A stretch of 64,000 nt of DNA. It comes from CAUZIZ01 sp965218775 (GTDB taxonomy: Bacteria > Acidobacteriota > UBA6911 > RPQK01 > JAJDTT01). A model generated the notes under the pieces. It saw only the letters and a list, made by a program, of their open reading frames with translations. It made no database searches and was not told the origin of the DNA. Shown one piece after another: positions 52,869-60,642 of this stretch; the first letter of the stretch is position 1, and every line of letters begins with the position of its first letter. The translations under genes and the position numbers were made by a program. Location: the NCBI GenBank assembly GCA_965218775.1, contig CBDCLS010000005.1:1426001-1490000 (forward strand). The letters run 5' to 3'.

Positions 52869-53297
52869 GACAAGGACAGTGGGAGACTGACAGTCATTAT
52901 CTCAACTCGGCCTCCTCGTAAAATGTGGGCCCCACCTGGATGGCCACCCTCCAAACCAATCTCTCCTGCAAGAAACAAGGGTCGATTTGTCGGAGGCAAC
53001 GGGCGTTGCCTGAAAGCCTATATTGAAGGCTATCCGGGCGAGCCCTGGAAGTCCGTTTGGAGGGGCTCCTGGTATCCCGCCTGCGACCAACCGATGGCGG
53101 AATTTCCCAATGACGGCTCCCGCCTTGCCCGCTATTTCCGGAAGCACAACGCCTTTGCCGCTTACCATACGATCCAGGCAAGTGAAGACAGGTGGGCAAA
53201 GATCGTCAGCGAAGTCGTCCAAGCCGCTGCACATCGAGTCGAGGGCACGAGGGGGAAGAATAAGGGATTCTTCAGCCTGAAAACCGAAGCTACATGA
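52851..53297 (+). pseudogene. Orphan coding fragment of unrecognised family
   Basis: A 148-residue frame is open on the plus strand. Its middle (about 53010-53240) has the third-position G/C preference of the neighbouring genes and a protein-like sequence: YIEGYPGEPWKSVWRGSWYP, MAEFPNDGSRLARYFRKHNA and YHTIQASEDRWAKIVSEVVQ. The N-terminal 50 residues look non-coding, and the frame runs at its end into R1-like sequence (GCCTGAAAACCGAAGCTAC). I read it as a fragment of a lost gene. No function is proposed. Confidence 0.3.
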
Positions 53298-53300
53298 ACC

Positions 53301-53578
53301 CTAGTACCATGTCACACATAGAATGACGGGTTTGTGGCGAACGCGACGGCGTCGAGGGCGCGAAACGACGACGAAGCCATACCTTTGTGTATTGCCAGGA
53401 GGAGAGACAAAGCCATCGGCCTGTCCCGTCGCCACCCGAAGGGCAGATGGGGGTTGCGGACGATCTCGGCGTTGGTCGTCGTCGAAGATGGCCAAGCATC
53501 GTCTTCCTCCTCCTGCCTTGATCTCGCCTCGCAAGCCCCATCTGCAAACCCGTCATTTTATGTGTGACATGGTACTAG
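53301..53578. mobile_element. MITE-like element 2 (278 bp)
   Basis: The ends are 34-bp inverted repeats beginning CTAGTACCATGTCACACAT, with a single mismatch (33/34). Both termini are CTAG, which may be the target duplication or part of the ends. The interior has short frames on both strands but no recognisable transposase. The size, long terminal repeats and lack of a transposase fit a non-autonomous element. Confidence 0.85.
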
Positions 53579-53659
53579 CTTTTAATCCCTGCATTTGTCT
53601 TGAATCTCCGACCACTCTATAATTCTCCTCGTCTAGAAAGACGCTCCCGTCAGAATCCG

Positions 53660-55117
53660 ATGGAAGAAAAGACCCAAGTCCAAAACACCGAGCCAGAAGC
53701 ATATCTAGTTCAACTCACTGGCCTCGGTACCGAGAAGCGCCACCCTGTTCTGGGCCCCGTGGTTCGAATCGGCCGCGGGGAGGAGAGCGACCTGATCCCA
53801 GAACACACGAATCTTTCGACCGTCTCCAAGCAGCACCTGGAAATCCACAAGTCGGGCGATTCCTATCGCCTTCGAGATCTGGACAGCACCAACGGAACCT
53901 TCCTCAACGGTCGACGAGTCCAGGAGGAGATTCTTGAACACGCCGCCGTTTTCATGCTGGGCCCGGACGGGCCCCAGTTCCAATTCCGGTATGCGGACCG
54001 CGGGGGAGAGCCCGAATCTGAATCAGCACCTGCCGCAGGACCGAAAACAATGATCTCGCCCTCTCCTGCAGCCGATCCGGATCAGAACCAGCTAGTTGAG
54101 GAAGCTCTCCGCAAAGCACGTGAAGCTCGAAAGGCAGGAGGCGAAGGGCATACAGGGTTCTTCATGCGAGAGGTGGTCAGCACCTCGGTAAAGCGATCGC
54201 GCAAACCTCTTTTTCTGATCATCGGAGGGTTGGCGATTCTACTCCTGACCGTTTCCGGCTATGCCTACTGGACGATAGAAGGGCTAAAACATGAGAAGTA
54301 CGGCCTGGACCGGCATATTGCCAGCCTCGAAACCCGACTCCAGGATGGGGGAGACCCAGAGGAGGTCAACCGCTTGATCGAGGAGTTGGAGAAGCATCAA
54401 GAGGCTGCCAAGAAGGTGAAACGAAGCCTGCTGTACAAACTGGGGGTTCGAAGCGAAGAACAGGACTTCATCGAAACGGAGATCCGAGCGCTGATGGCCG
54501 AGTTCGGGGCCGAGGACTACAGCATTCCACCTGAATTCTTGACGCAAGTGCGACGCTACGTCGACCGCTACAAGGAGCGGGACCGCAGGAATATCGAGCG
54601 GACTCTGACCAAGCATTGGGACACTCTACAGCAAGTCCGCCAGAGTCTTGCGAGCGACAGCCTCCCGCCCGATCTCGCCTACATCGTGGTAGTCGAGAGC
54701 GCGTTTGTTCAGAACAGCTCCAGTAGCGCAGGGGCCGCAGGTCTGTGGCAGCTACTGCCTGGCACCGCCCGCGCCTATGGACTCACGGTCACAGACGAAG
54801 TCGATGAGAGATTGGACGTGAAGAAGTCCACCGAGGCCGCGGGAAAATATCTCCGCGAGCTGATCATACAGTTCGGATCGGGAAGTTCTGTCATGCTGGC
54901 GTTGGCCGCCTACAATCTGGGACCCACCCGCATCCGGCGAACCATTCGCAAAGTAGAAGATCCGATTCGCCAGCGCAACTTCTGGTATCTCTACCGAGCG
55001 CGCGCGCTTCCGGCAGAAACCAGGGGTTACGTGCCCAAGATCTTTGCCGCCGTCATCATCTGCCGCAATCCGGAGCAGCTCGGCTTTCAGACTCGAACAT
55101 CAGCTCCCGCTTCTTGA
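53660..55117 (+). CDS. FHA domain - membrane helix - lytic transglycosylase fusion
   Basis: This 485-residue protein starts at ATG 53660; an upstream TTG at 53600 is less likely. Residues about 25-100 form an FHA phosphopeptide-binding domain (VVRIGRGEESDLI, VSKQHLEIH, LRDLDSTNGTFLNGRRV). A linker of about 80 residues precedes a single TM helix at 183-204 (LFLIIGGLAILLLTVSGYAY). A coiled coil follows, then an SLT lysozyme-like domain (LAYIVVVESAFVQNSSSSAG, candidate catalytic Glu346; GLWQLLPGTARAYGL; LALAAYNLGPTRIRR). Topology puts FHA in the cytoplasm and the murein-cleaving domain in the periplasm. This suggests kinase-dependent control of wall cleavage, which is inference. Confidence 0.88.
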   Translation: MEEKTQVQNTEPEAYLVQLTGLGTEKRHPVLGPVVRIGRGEESDLIPEHTNLSTVSKQHLEIHKSGDSYRLRDLDSTNGTFLNGRRVQEEILEHAAVFMLGPDGPQFQFRYADRGGEPESESAPAAGPKTMISPSPAADPDQNQLVEEALRKAREARKAGGEGHTGFFMREVVSTSVKRSRKPLFLIIGGLAILLLTVSGYAYWTIEGLKHEKYGLDRHIASLETRLQDGGDPEEVNRLIEELEKHQEAAKKVKRSLLYKLGVRSEEQDFIETEIRALMAEFGAEDYSIPPEFLTQVRRYVDRYKERDRRNIERTLTKHWDTLQQVRQSLASDSLPPDLAYIVVVESAFVQNSSSSAGAAGLWQLLPGTARAYGLTVTDEVDERLDVKKSTEAAGKYLRELIIQFGSGSSVMLALAAYNLGPTRIRRTIRKVEDPIRQRNFWYLYRARALPAETRGYVPKIFAAVIICRNPEQLGFQTRTSAPAS

Positions 55118-55134
55118 TAGTCAAAGCTACGTGT

Positions 55135-55317
55135 CTAGCCCGCATTTCTCATCGCCTGTCGTAGCGAGGCGTCGCAAGGGCCGTCCTGGCAAGGCTTGCG
55201 ACCGAGGCCTCCGCAGTCGTACTTGTACAGTACGTCGAGGAGGCCGACCGAGCGAAACACAGCCAGGGCGGATGATTGCGGCGACGTAGTAGACCGGCGA
55301 TGAGAAATGCGGGCTAG
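55135..55317. mobile_element. MITE-like element 3 (183 bp)
   Basis: Perfect 22-bp terminal inverted repeats start CTAGCCCGCATTTCTCATC at 55135 and end at 55317. The interior is itself palindromic: GTCGCAAG/CTTGCGAC and GAGGCCTCC/GGAGGCC pairs flank TACTTGTACAGTA. The whole element could fold into one long hairpin. It lies right after the FHA-transglycosylase gene and abuts R3 copy B. No coding potential. Confidence 0.82.
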
Positions 55318-55524
55318 CACCTCACCCTTGCCCTGGCCTTCAAACTTGGCTTTGCCTGTGCTTTTCCCCTTTGACCCTGCTGGAGAAACGCGGGATGAAG
55401 ATAGTCGGGATGAAGATGGTGTGGATAGACGGAAGGGAACGTCAAAGAGTATGGGGAGGGAGGCACAGGCAAAGGCAAAGGCAAGTTTGAAGGCCAAGGG
55501 CCAGGGCGAGGGCAAGGGTCAGGC
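55318..55524. repeat. Long inverted repeat R3, copy B (GGCAAA-rich)
   Basis: The left arm at about 55318-55369 (CCTTGCCCTGGCCTTCAAAC and onward) pairs with the right arm at about 55456-55524 (GGCAAGTTTGAAGGCCAAGG, GGCGAGGGCAAGGG). The roughly 85-bp centre is purine-rich and unrelated to copy A, while the arms are clearly homologous to 21192-21346. The element fills a convergent gap, as copy A does. Confidence 0.8.
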
Positions 55525-55575
55525 GCTAGACAGGTATGATCCAAAAAGCGGATCTCCTTTTGCCACATGGACCTT

Positions 55576-57030
55576 TCAAGCCAACAGTCTCTCGATCAAG
55601 CGACCGCCGATGTCTGTAAGGCGGAAGTCGCGGCCTTGGAAGCGGTAGGTAAGCTTCGTGTGATCGAGTCCCAGGAGGTGGAGAAGGGTAGCGTGAACAT
55701 CATGTACCTCTATCTTGTCCTTCGTCACAAAGAAGCCTAGCTCATCCACCTCTCCGATGTTCTGGCCCGGTTTGATTCCAGCCCCGGCAAACCACATCGG
55801 AAAGTTCTCGATGTGATGGTTGCGCCCCACAGTCTCTCGCACCTCTCCCATGGGAGTGCGCCCAAACTCGCCACCCCAGATCACCAGGGTGTCCTCCAAC
55901 AAGCCCCGTTGCTTGAGATCCTTGATCAGTGCAGCACAGGGACGATCCGTCGCCAGGGAGACCTCATCGAGCTTCTCGTTCAGGTTGTTGCTTCCATTTC
56001 CGTGATGATCCCAACCGGTGTGGTAAAGCTGCACAAAGCGCACACCCCGCTCGACCATGCGGCGGGCCAACAAACAGTTGTTCGCGAACGACGGCTCCCC
56101 CGGAGTGGCTCCGTACAAGTCCAGCATGTCCTGACCTTCGCTGGCCAGATCCATCAGTTCAGGACCGCTGGTCTGCATCCGATAGGCCATCTCGTAGGAG
56201 GCGATTCGGGTGCTGATCTCAGGATCGCCGTAATCCGCCTCGTGAGCTCGATTCAAATCGTGGATGGCGCTGAGCCGTGCAGCCTGGCGCTCTGCGGTTA
56301 CGCCTCTCGGACTGGCCAGATTCGGGATCGGTACGGCGGATTGAAGAAACTCGACCCCTTGGTAGGCCGTTGGGAGGAATCCACTCCCCCAGATAGAGGC
56401 CCCTCCCATCAAGTCCTTCGTCCCCGAGCGGAGAACGATGAAGGCGGGCAGATCCTTCGATTTGCTTCCCAGGCCGTAGCCTAGCCAGGCACCCATACTG
56501 GGACGTCCGAAGCGAGATGATCCGGTATTGCAGAAGAGTTTGGCAGGGGCGTGGTTGAAGTTCTCGGCCACCACTGAGTGAACCAGCGACAACTGATCGA
56601 CCACGGTCGCCATGTGAGGGAAGACTTCCGACACCCAGGTACCCGACTGGCCATGTTGTTTGAACTTCCGGGTCGGACCCAGCAGCTTGGGCTTGGTCTT
56701 GGTGAAGCGCTCCATGAAGGCGAATCGCTTGCCCTCGAGAAAGGAATCTGGCGTGGGCTGCCCGTGCAACCGTGCGAGCTCGGGCCGGTAGAGCCAGGTT
56801 TCAAACTGGCTGGGTCCGCCGGCCATGAACAGATAGATGACCCGCTTGGCCTTGGGACTGAAATGCGGAGCTTGGGGAGCAAGAGGATTCTGTTTTCGGT
56901 CTCCGGTTGCGGCCAACAGGCTTCCGTCACCCGACAGGCTGCCAAAAGCGATTCCACCCAAACCGACAAAACACCGACTGAAGAAATGGCGCCGTGTCTG
57001 TTCCAGAAGCGCGTGCCTTTGTGTAATCAT
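55576..57030 (-). CDS. DUF1501 family exported protein
   Basis: This 484-residue DUF1501 protein is the third copy in the window. ATG 57030 is chosen, with AAGGGGA 5-8 bases upstream; a longer frame overlapping the upstream gene would add 28 residues. The Tat-like signal is EQTRRHFFSRCFVGLGGIAF. Family blocks are YLFMAGGPSQFETWLYRP, RRMVERGVRFVQLYHTGWD, VIWGGEFGRTPMGEVRE and VGRNHHIENFPMWFAGAGIK. It is downstream of a PSD1 gene (43 bp gap). The function is unknown. Confidence 0.92.
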   Translation of the reverse strand: MITQRHALLEQTRRHFFSRCFVGLGGIAFGSLSGDGSLLAATGDRKQNPLAPQAPHFSPKAKRVIYLFMAGGPSQFETWLYRPELARLHGQPTPDSFLEGKRFAFMERFTKTKPKLLGPTRKFKQHGQSGTWVSEVFPHMATVVDQLSLVHSVVAENFNHAPAKLFCNTGSSRFGRPSMGAWLGYGLGSKSKDLPAFIVLRSGTKDLMGGASIWGSGFLPTAYQGVEFLQSAVPIPNLASPRGVTAERQAARLSAIHDLNRAHEADYGDPEISTRIASYEMAYRMQTSGPELMDLASEGQDMLDLYGATPGEPSFANNCLLARRMVERGVRFVQLYHTGWDHHGNGSNNLNEKLDEVSLATDRPCAALIKDLKQRGLLEDTLVIWGGEFGRTPMGEVRETVGRNHHIENFPMWFAGAGIKPGQNIGEVDELGFFVTKDKIEVHDVHATLLHLLGLDHTKLTYRFQGRDFRLTDIGGRLIERLLA

Positions 57031-57073
57031 CTCTGTCCCCTTCTCCAATTCCTTTCCTGTCCCCCTCGGTGAT

Positions 57074-59623
57074 TCACTCCCGGGTGATGAACTCATCCAG
57101 ATTGAGCACCACACTGGCTAACAGAGTCCACACTGCGGCCTCCTGCTCATCCGCACCATCGGGAAGGGATAGGGTCAGAAGCTCTTCGGCCTCTTGGCGC
57201 CGGGACTGAAAATCGTCCAGCTGCGAGGCTATCAAACGCTCCAGCCGCTGCCTCTCTCCAGGCTCCGGAGTGCGCGTCAAACAGACCTGGAAGAGGTAAT
57301 CAACTCGGTCCGAGTCGGAAGTGAGTCGCGGTTCGGTCAAGACCCGATGCGCCAGCCCCTGGGCAAACTCGTGAAAACCTTCATCATTGAGAAGCGTCAG
57401 GGCCTGCAGAGGTGTGGTGGAACGATTCCGCCGGCTGGCAGAAGTCATCCCTTTGGGACTGTCAAAAACCATCAGACCGGGATGCGGACTCGTCCGCCAG
57501 AAGTAGGTGTACATACCCCGCCGATAACGATCCTTCCCTTCACTGGGGACCCATCTCTCTTTCCTGTCCACTCCCGGCGGCTGCGGTGGAAACACGCTTG
57601 GCCCGCCAATCTCAGGCGTCAGGAGAGAACTTGCGGACAGGGCCAGATCGCGGACAATCTCAGATTCGACCCGGAGCCGGTTCTGGCGCGACAGGAGGCG
57701 GTTGCGGGGATCGATTCTCTGCGTATCGATCCGATATCGGGAAGACTGCCGGTAGGTTGCCGAGGTCACGATGAGACGATGCAGCGCCTTCAGACTCCAC
57801 TGCTTCGCCACGAATTCCGATGCCAGCCAGTCTAGAAGATGCGGATGCGTGGGCGCAGAACCCTGGGTGCCGAAGTCGTTGGCAGTCTCGACAATTCCGT
57901 GTCCAAAGTAGCGTTGCCAGATTCGGTTGACCGTCACTCGGGGCGTCAAGGGGTTATCATCGTCGACCAACCAGCGAGCAAGATCGAGACGAGAGTACTG
58001 ACTCCGGACGGGCAGCGATGGCAGCACTGCCGGAGTACCGGGTCCCACAGCAACTCCCTTCCTGAGAAAGTCTCCTCCTAGCAGAATGTGGGTCGGACGA
58101 GGCTCGGCAAGCTCCTTCATCACCAACGTACTGGGGATCTCGGGCTCGAGTGCGCGAACCGCCTTTACGGCCTTCTTGCGCTCCACATGACCGAGGTCCT
58201 GGCTGAAATAGGCCCTCCGAATGGCCTCGTGCTGGGCCTCGTGGCGCTCCTGGACCGGCAGATCCAGGATGGTGCGCTGACCAGGTGTCAGCTTGGCACG
58301 GGCCTCCTCGCTCAGGGAGGACTCCCAGTCGGGTTGCTTGGCCAGCAACTCTTCCTCGTAGCTCTTCAACTCCTTCTCCATCACGTCCAACTGGGCCTTG
58401 AGGGCTTCTTTCCTTTGATACTGTTCGGAAGTGCCAAACTCCAGCACCGGCTCCTGTGCACGGGCGCGACCGTCGTCGTTGTTGAACTCGCCACTCAACT
58501 CATCGATGCTGTTGAAGAAGGCAAAGAACTGGTAGAATTCTCGCTGCGAGACCGGATCGTACTTGTGATCATGGCAACGGGCACAGCCCAGCGTCAGCCC
58601 CAGAAAGGCTACGCCAGTGGTGTTGACGCGGTCGACAACCGCTTCGACCCGATATTGCTCGAAGTCGATGCCCCCTTCAAGATTCAACAGCGTGTTGCGC
58701 TGGAACCCGGTAGCCACGATCTGGTCCTCAGTTGCATCGGACAAAAGGTCTCCTGCAATCTGCTCGACGGTGAACTGATCGAAGGGCATGTCGCGGTTGA
58801 GAGCGCGGATCACCCAGTCACGGTACATCCAGATCTGGCGCGCGAAGTCATTGTTGTACCCATTCGAATCAGCGTAGCGGGCCAGGTCGAGCCAGTGCCG
58901 CCCCCAACGCTCCCCGTAGTGCGGTGAGGCCAACAACTGATCAACCATGTGCTCGTAGGCCTCCGGACGTGTGTCGCCCGTGAACTCTGTCACCTGCTCG
59001 GGTGACGGCAGCAGACCGATCAAGTCAAGGTAGGCCCGGCGAATCAAGGTAACTTTTGGAGCTTCCGGCGACGGCCTGAGTCCTTCCTGGTCCAGTCGGG
59101 CGAGGACAAAGCTGTCGATCGGATTTCGGACCCACGAGGGGTCCGAGACGGTCGGTTGGTGCGGCCGCTGGACTGGCTGAAACGACCAGTGAGCCGAAGT
59201 GCTCGCGGGCGTGGGTCCGGCCTCCGACATTCGGTCCGGCCACGGAATGTCCATCTCAATCCAGCGAACGAGCGCGGAGACCTCTCGGGATGTCAACCTG
59301 TCGTCCGGGGGCATCTTCAACTCGCCTTGGTGGCGAATAGCATGGATGAGCCGGCTTTGCCCGGGTTCACCAGGAGAAACGGCCGCACCACGGTTTCCCC
59401 CTCTTAGAATGTCATCTCGGCTCTCGACCGAGAAGCCGCTGGTGAGCAGCTTGGCATTGTGACAACCGCTGCACTTATGTACTAGAACCGGGCGGACTTC
59501 GCTCTCAAAGAAACGGATTGTATCCAGAGAAAACCCCCTGGGACGCTCTGCTGCTGCAATGTAGAGTGAATTCGAAACGAGTAGAATGACGACCGCCCAA
59601 GGGCGGCATACGCGGCCGATCAC
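57074..59623 (-). CDS. PSD1 protein: cytochrome c-like, DUF1549, DUF1553
   Basis: This 849-residue exported protein has a signal peptide and the cytochrome c motif CSGCH at residues 51-55 within VRPVLVHKCSGCHNAKLLTS. DUF1549 follows (WGRHWLDLARYADSNGYNND; DQFTVEQIAGDLL; LGCARCHDHKYDP, a second CxxCH), and DUF1553 (PLTPRVTVNRIWQRYFGHGI; RRNRSTTPLQALTLLNDEGF). It lacks the LamG insert of the 1061-residue paralogue. It forms an operon with the downstream DUF1501 gene. The ATG lies at the edge of the cassette array, about 15 bp from the truncated DUF1801 gene. Confidence 0.93.
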   Translation of the reverse strand: MIGRVCRPWAVVILLVSNSLYIAAAERPRGFSLDTIRFFESEVRPVLVHKCSGCHNAKLLTSGFSVESRDDILRGGNRGAAVSPGEPGQSRLIHAIRHQGELKMPPDDRLTSREVSALVRWIEMDIPWPDRMSEAGPTPASTSAHWSFQPVQRPHQPTVSDPSWVRNPIDSFVLARLDQEGLRPSPEAPKVTLIRRAYLDLIGLLPSPEQVTEFTGDTRPEAYEHMVDQLLASPHYGERWGRHWLDLARYADSNGYNNDFARQIWMYRDWVIRALNRDMPFDQFTVEQIAGDLLSDATEDQIVATGFQRNTLLNLEGGIDFEQYRVEAVVDRVNTTGVAFLGLTLGCARCHDHKYDPVSQREFYQFFAFFNSIDELSGEFNNDDGRARAQEPVLEFGTSEQYQRKEALKAQLDVMEKELKSYEEELLAKQPDWESSLSEEARAKLTPGQRTILDLPVQERHEAQHEAIRRAYFSQDLGHVERKKAVKAVRALEPEIPSTLVMKELAEPRPTHILLGGDFLRKGVAVGPGTPAVLPSLPVRSQYSRLDLARWLVDDDNPLTPRVTVNRIWQRYFGHGIVETANDFGTQGSAPTHPHLLDWLASEFVAKQWSLKALHRLIVTSATYRQSSRYRIDTQRIDPRNRLLSRQNRLRVESEIVRDLALSASSLLTPEIGGPSVFPPQPPGVDRKERWVPSEGKDRYRRGMYTYFWRTSPHPGLMVFDSPKGMTSASRRNRSTTPLQALTLLNDEGFHEFAQGLAHRVLTEPRLTSDSDRVDYLFQVCLTRTPEPGERQRLERLIASQLDDFQSRRQEAEELLTLSLPDGADEQEAAVWTLLASVVLNLDEFITRE

Positions 59624-59637
59624 AAACTAGAACACTA

Positions 59638-59940
59638 TCATACGAAAGGACGAAGCAACAAAATCTCCAGCAGGCCATCTGGATCGGCAATCTCGGCACC
59701 ACGAAAGAACCCGACATTGACGTGAGCTCTGAAGGCGTTGACGTAAGCGAATGCCGCGTCCGCTACACATGCGGTAGGGTGCCCGTCATGCAATACCTCT
59801 CGAACATCGTCTCCGCAGTCGCGCATGACCTCAAACCAGCGCTGCGCGATTGCCCCCAATTCACCCGCATGCTCACGCATCCATTCCTCGATAGCTGGAT
59901 CTCGCCTGACCGAACTGGAGCACCGGAAGAGTTGGCTCAT
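59638..59940 (-). pseudogene. DUF1801 family gene, C-terminally truncated (cassette)
   Basis: ATG 59940 gives a 100-residue product with the DUF1801 pattern: DPAIEEWMREHAGELGAIAQ near the start and VADAAFAYVNAFRAHVNVGF followed by FFRGAEIADPDGLLE. Full-length relatives continue through GTGKRMRHVKL-like sequence, which is absent. After GLLE the frame runs ILLLRPFV and stops, so the 3' end has been lost at about 59665. It follows an attC-like site and has no attC of its own, consistent with a cassette cut at the array boundary. Confidence 0.7.
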
Positions 59941-60003
59941 GGCGATTTCATTCCCATGCTGGACCACAAATCTGGAATCCCGAGTCTCGCGGTCTCCAGC
60001 GCC

Positions 60004-60063
60004 CCATAACGGCTTGGCGATCAGCGGTGGGCGAAGCCGGTCCGCTGTATCGCCCTGTTAGCT
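60004..60063 (-). repeat. attC-like recombination site 3
   Basis: On the minus strand it runs from AGCTAAC (60063-60057) to GTTATGG (60010-60004), 60 bp. The inner arms GGCGATACAGCGG and CCGCTGATCGCC pair completely except for one extrahelical A, a hallmark of attC. The stop codon TAA of the preceding gene lies inside the AGCTAAC box. Confidence 0.7.
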
Positions 60064-60294
60064 GGTATCTTGTAGAGCGAGTAGCTTTTTCTTGACAGCG
60101 GGCGGAAAGTCGACAAACTCAAAGTGAGTCCTGTCGTACAGATAGTCCTGTCCGCTTTCGTCGACGATGCGAACCAAGTCATCCTTGGCCGCCACGGGGT
60201 CCTGAAGGAGTGGGTAGACTTTGCCGAGCACAAGAGATGCTTCATAATCAGCGTTATCAACGCATAGAGCGAAGCTGGTCTTGGATTTCTTCAT
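60058..60294 (-). CDS. Small conserved-type protein of unknown function (cassette gene 2)
   Basis: This 78-residue protein starts at ATG 60294 (MKKSKTSFALCVDNADYEAS), contains LGKVYPLLQDPVAAKDDLVR and IVDESGQDYLYDRTHFEFVD, and ends LLALQDTS. The ATG overlaps the stop of the preceding 79-residue gene (ATGA), so the two are translated together. The IVDESGxDYLY block resembles small uncharacterised proteins that I have seen paired with the same upstream partner in diverse bacteria. A role as a two-gene module (possibly toxin-antitoxin-like) is speculation. It ends inside attC-like site 3. Confidence 0.6.
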   Translation of the reverse strand: MKKSKTSFALCVDNADYEASLVLGKVYPLLQDPVAAKDDLVRIVDESGQDYLYDRTHFEFVDFPPAVKKKLLALQDTS

Positions 60295-60530
60295 GGCTCG
60301 CCTACATAGCGTTTGATCTTGATATCTCGTCGCCCGATGCCGTGCGCCTCGTACCAATGCAGTTCCACCTTCCGCGGCACCCCATTTCGGAGCCGTACGG
60401 TAGCGATTCCTTTCATCTTACGCCATCGACCCTGTCCGTGCAGCTTGCGCAGTGAAGGAAGAACTCGGATGCTGGTGCCGGTCGCGATGGTCTCGACGTT
60501 CGAGATGACGCCGACAATATCGAACTTCAC
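60291..60530 (-). CDS. Small conserved-type protein of unknown function (cassette gene 1)
   Basis: This 79-residue basic protein starts at GTG 60530 (VKFDIVGVISNVETIATGTS), with AGGGAG about 12 bases upstream. The C-terminal half, RKVELHWYEAHGIGRRDIKI followed by KRYVGEP, is strongly patterned and resembles a recurrent small family. It overlaps the following gene by 4 bp. Its start is about 40 bp after attC-like site 2, the usual position of a cassette gene. The function is unknown. Confidence 0.6.
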   Translation of the reverse strand: MKFDIVGVISNVETIATGTSIRVLPSLRKLHGQGRWRKMKGIATVRLRNGVPRKVELHWYEAHGIGRRDIKIKRYVGEP

Positions 60531-60570
60531 TCAGCGATCTTTCTCCCTTGCCAAGCGGGCGAACAAGTCC

Positions 60571-60630
60571 AGCTAACGGTCCGCCGTTCAGCGGCGGCGC
60601 TTCGACGTCCGCTTCAACGGCTGGTTCGGC
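60571..60630 (-). repeat. attC-like recombination site 2
   Basis: On the minus strand it runs from GCCGAAC (60630-60624) to GTTAGCT (60577-60571), 60 bp. The arms AGCCGTTGAAGCGG and CCGCTGAACGGCGG pair with a small bulge. It begins 13 bases after the ancestral hicA stop codon (60643-60645). Confidence 0.68.
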
Positions 60631-60642
60631 AGTTCACTCGAT

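Noticed and set aside
53301..53578. Small frames inside MITE 2 as a transposase gene
   Set aside because: Frames of 77-99 residues exist on both strands but are basic, low-complexity and lack any DDE or HUH motif; length is too short for a transposase.
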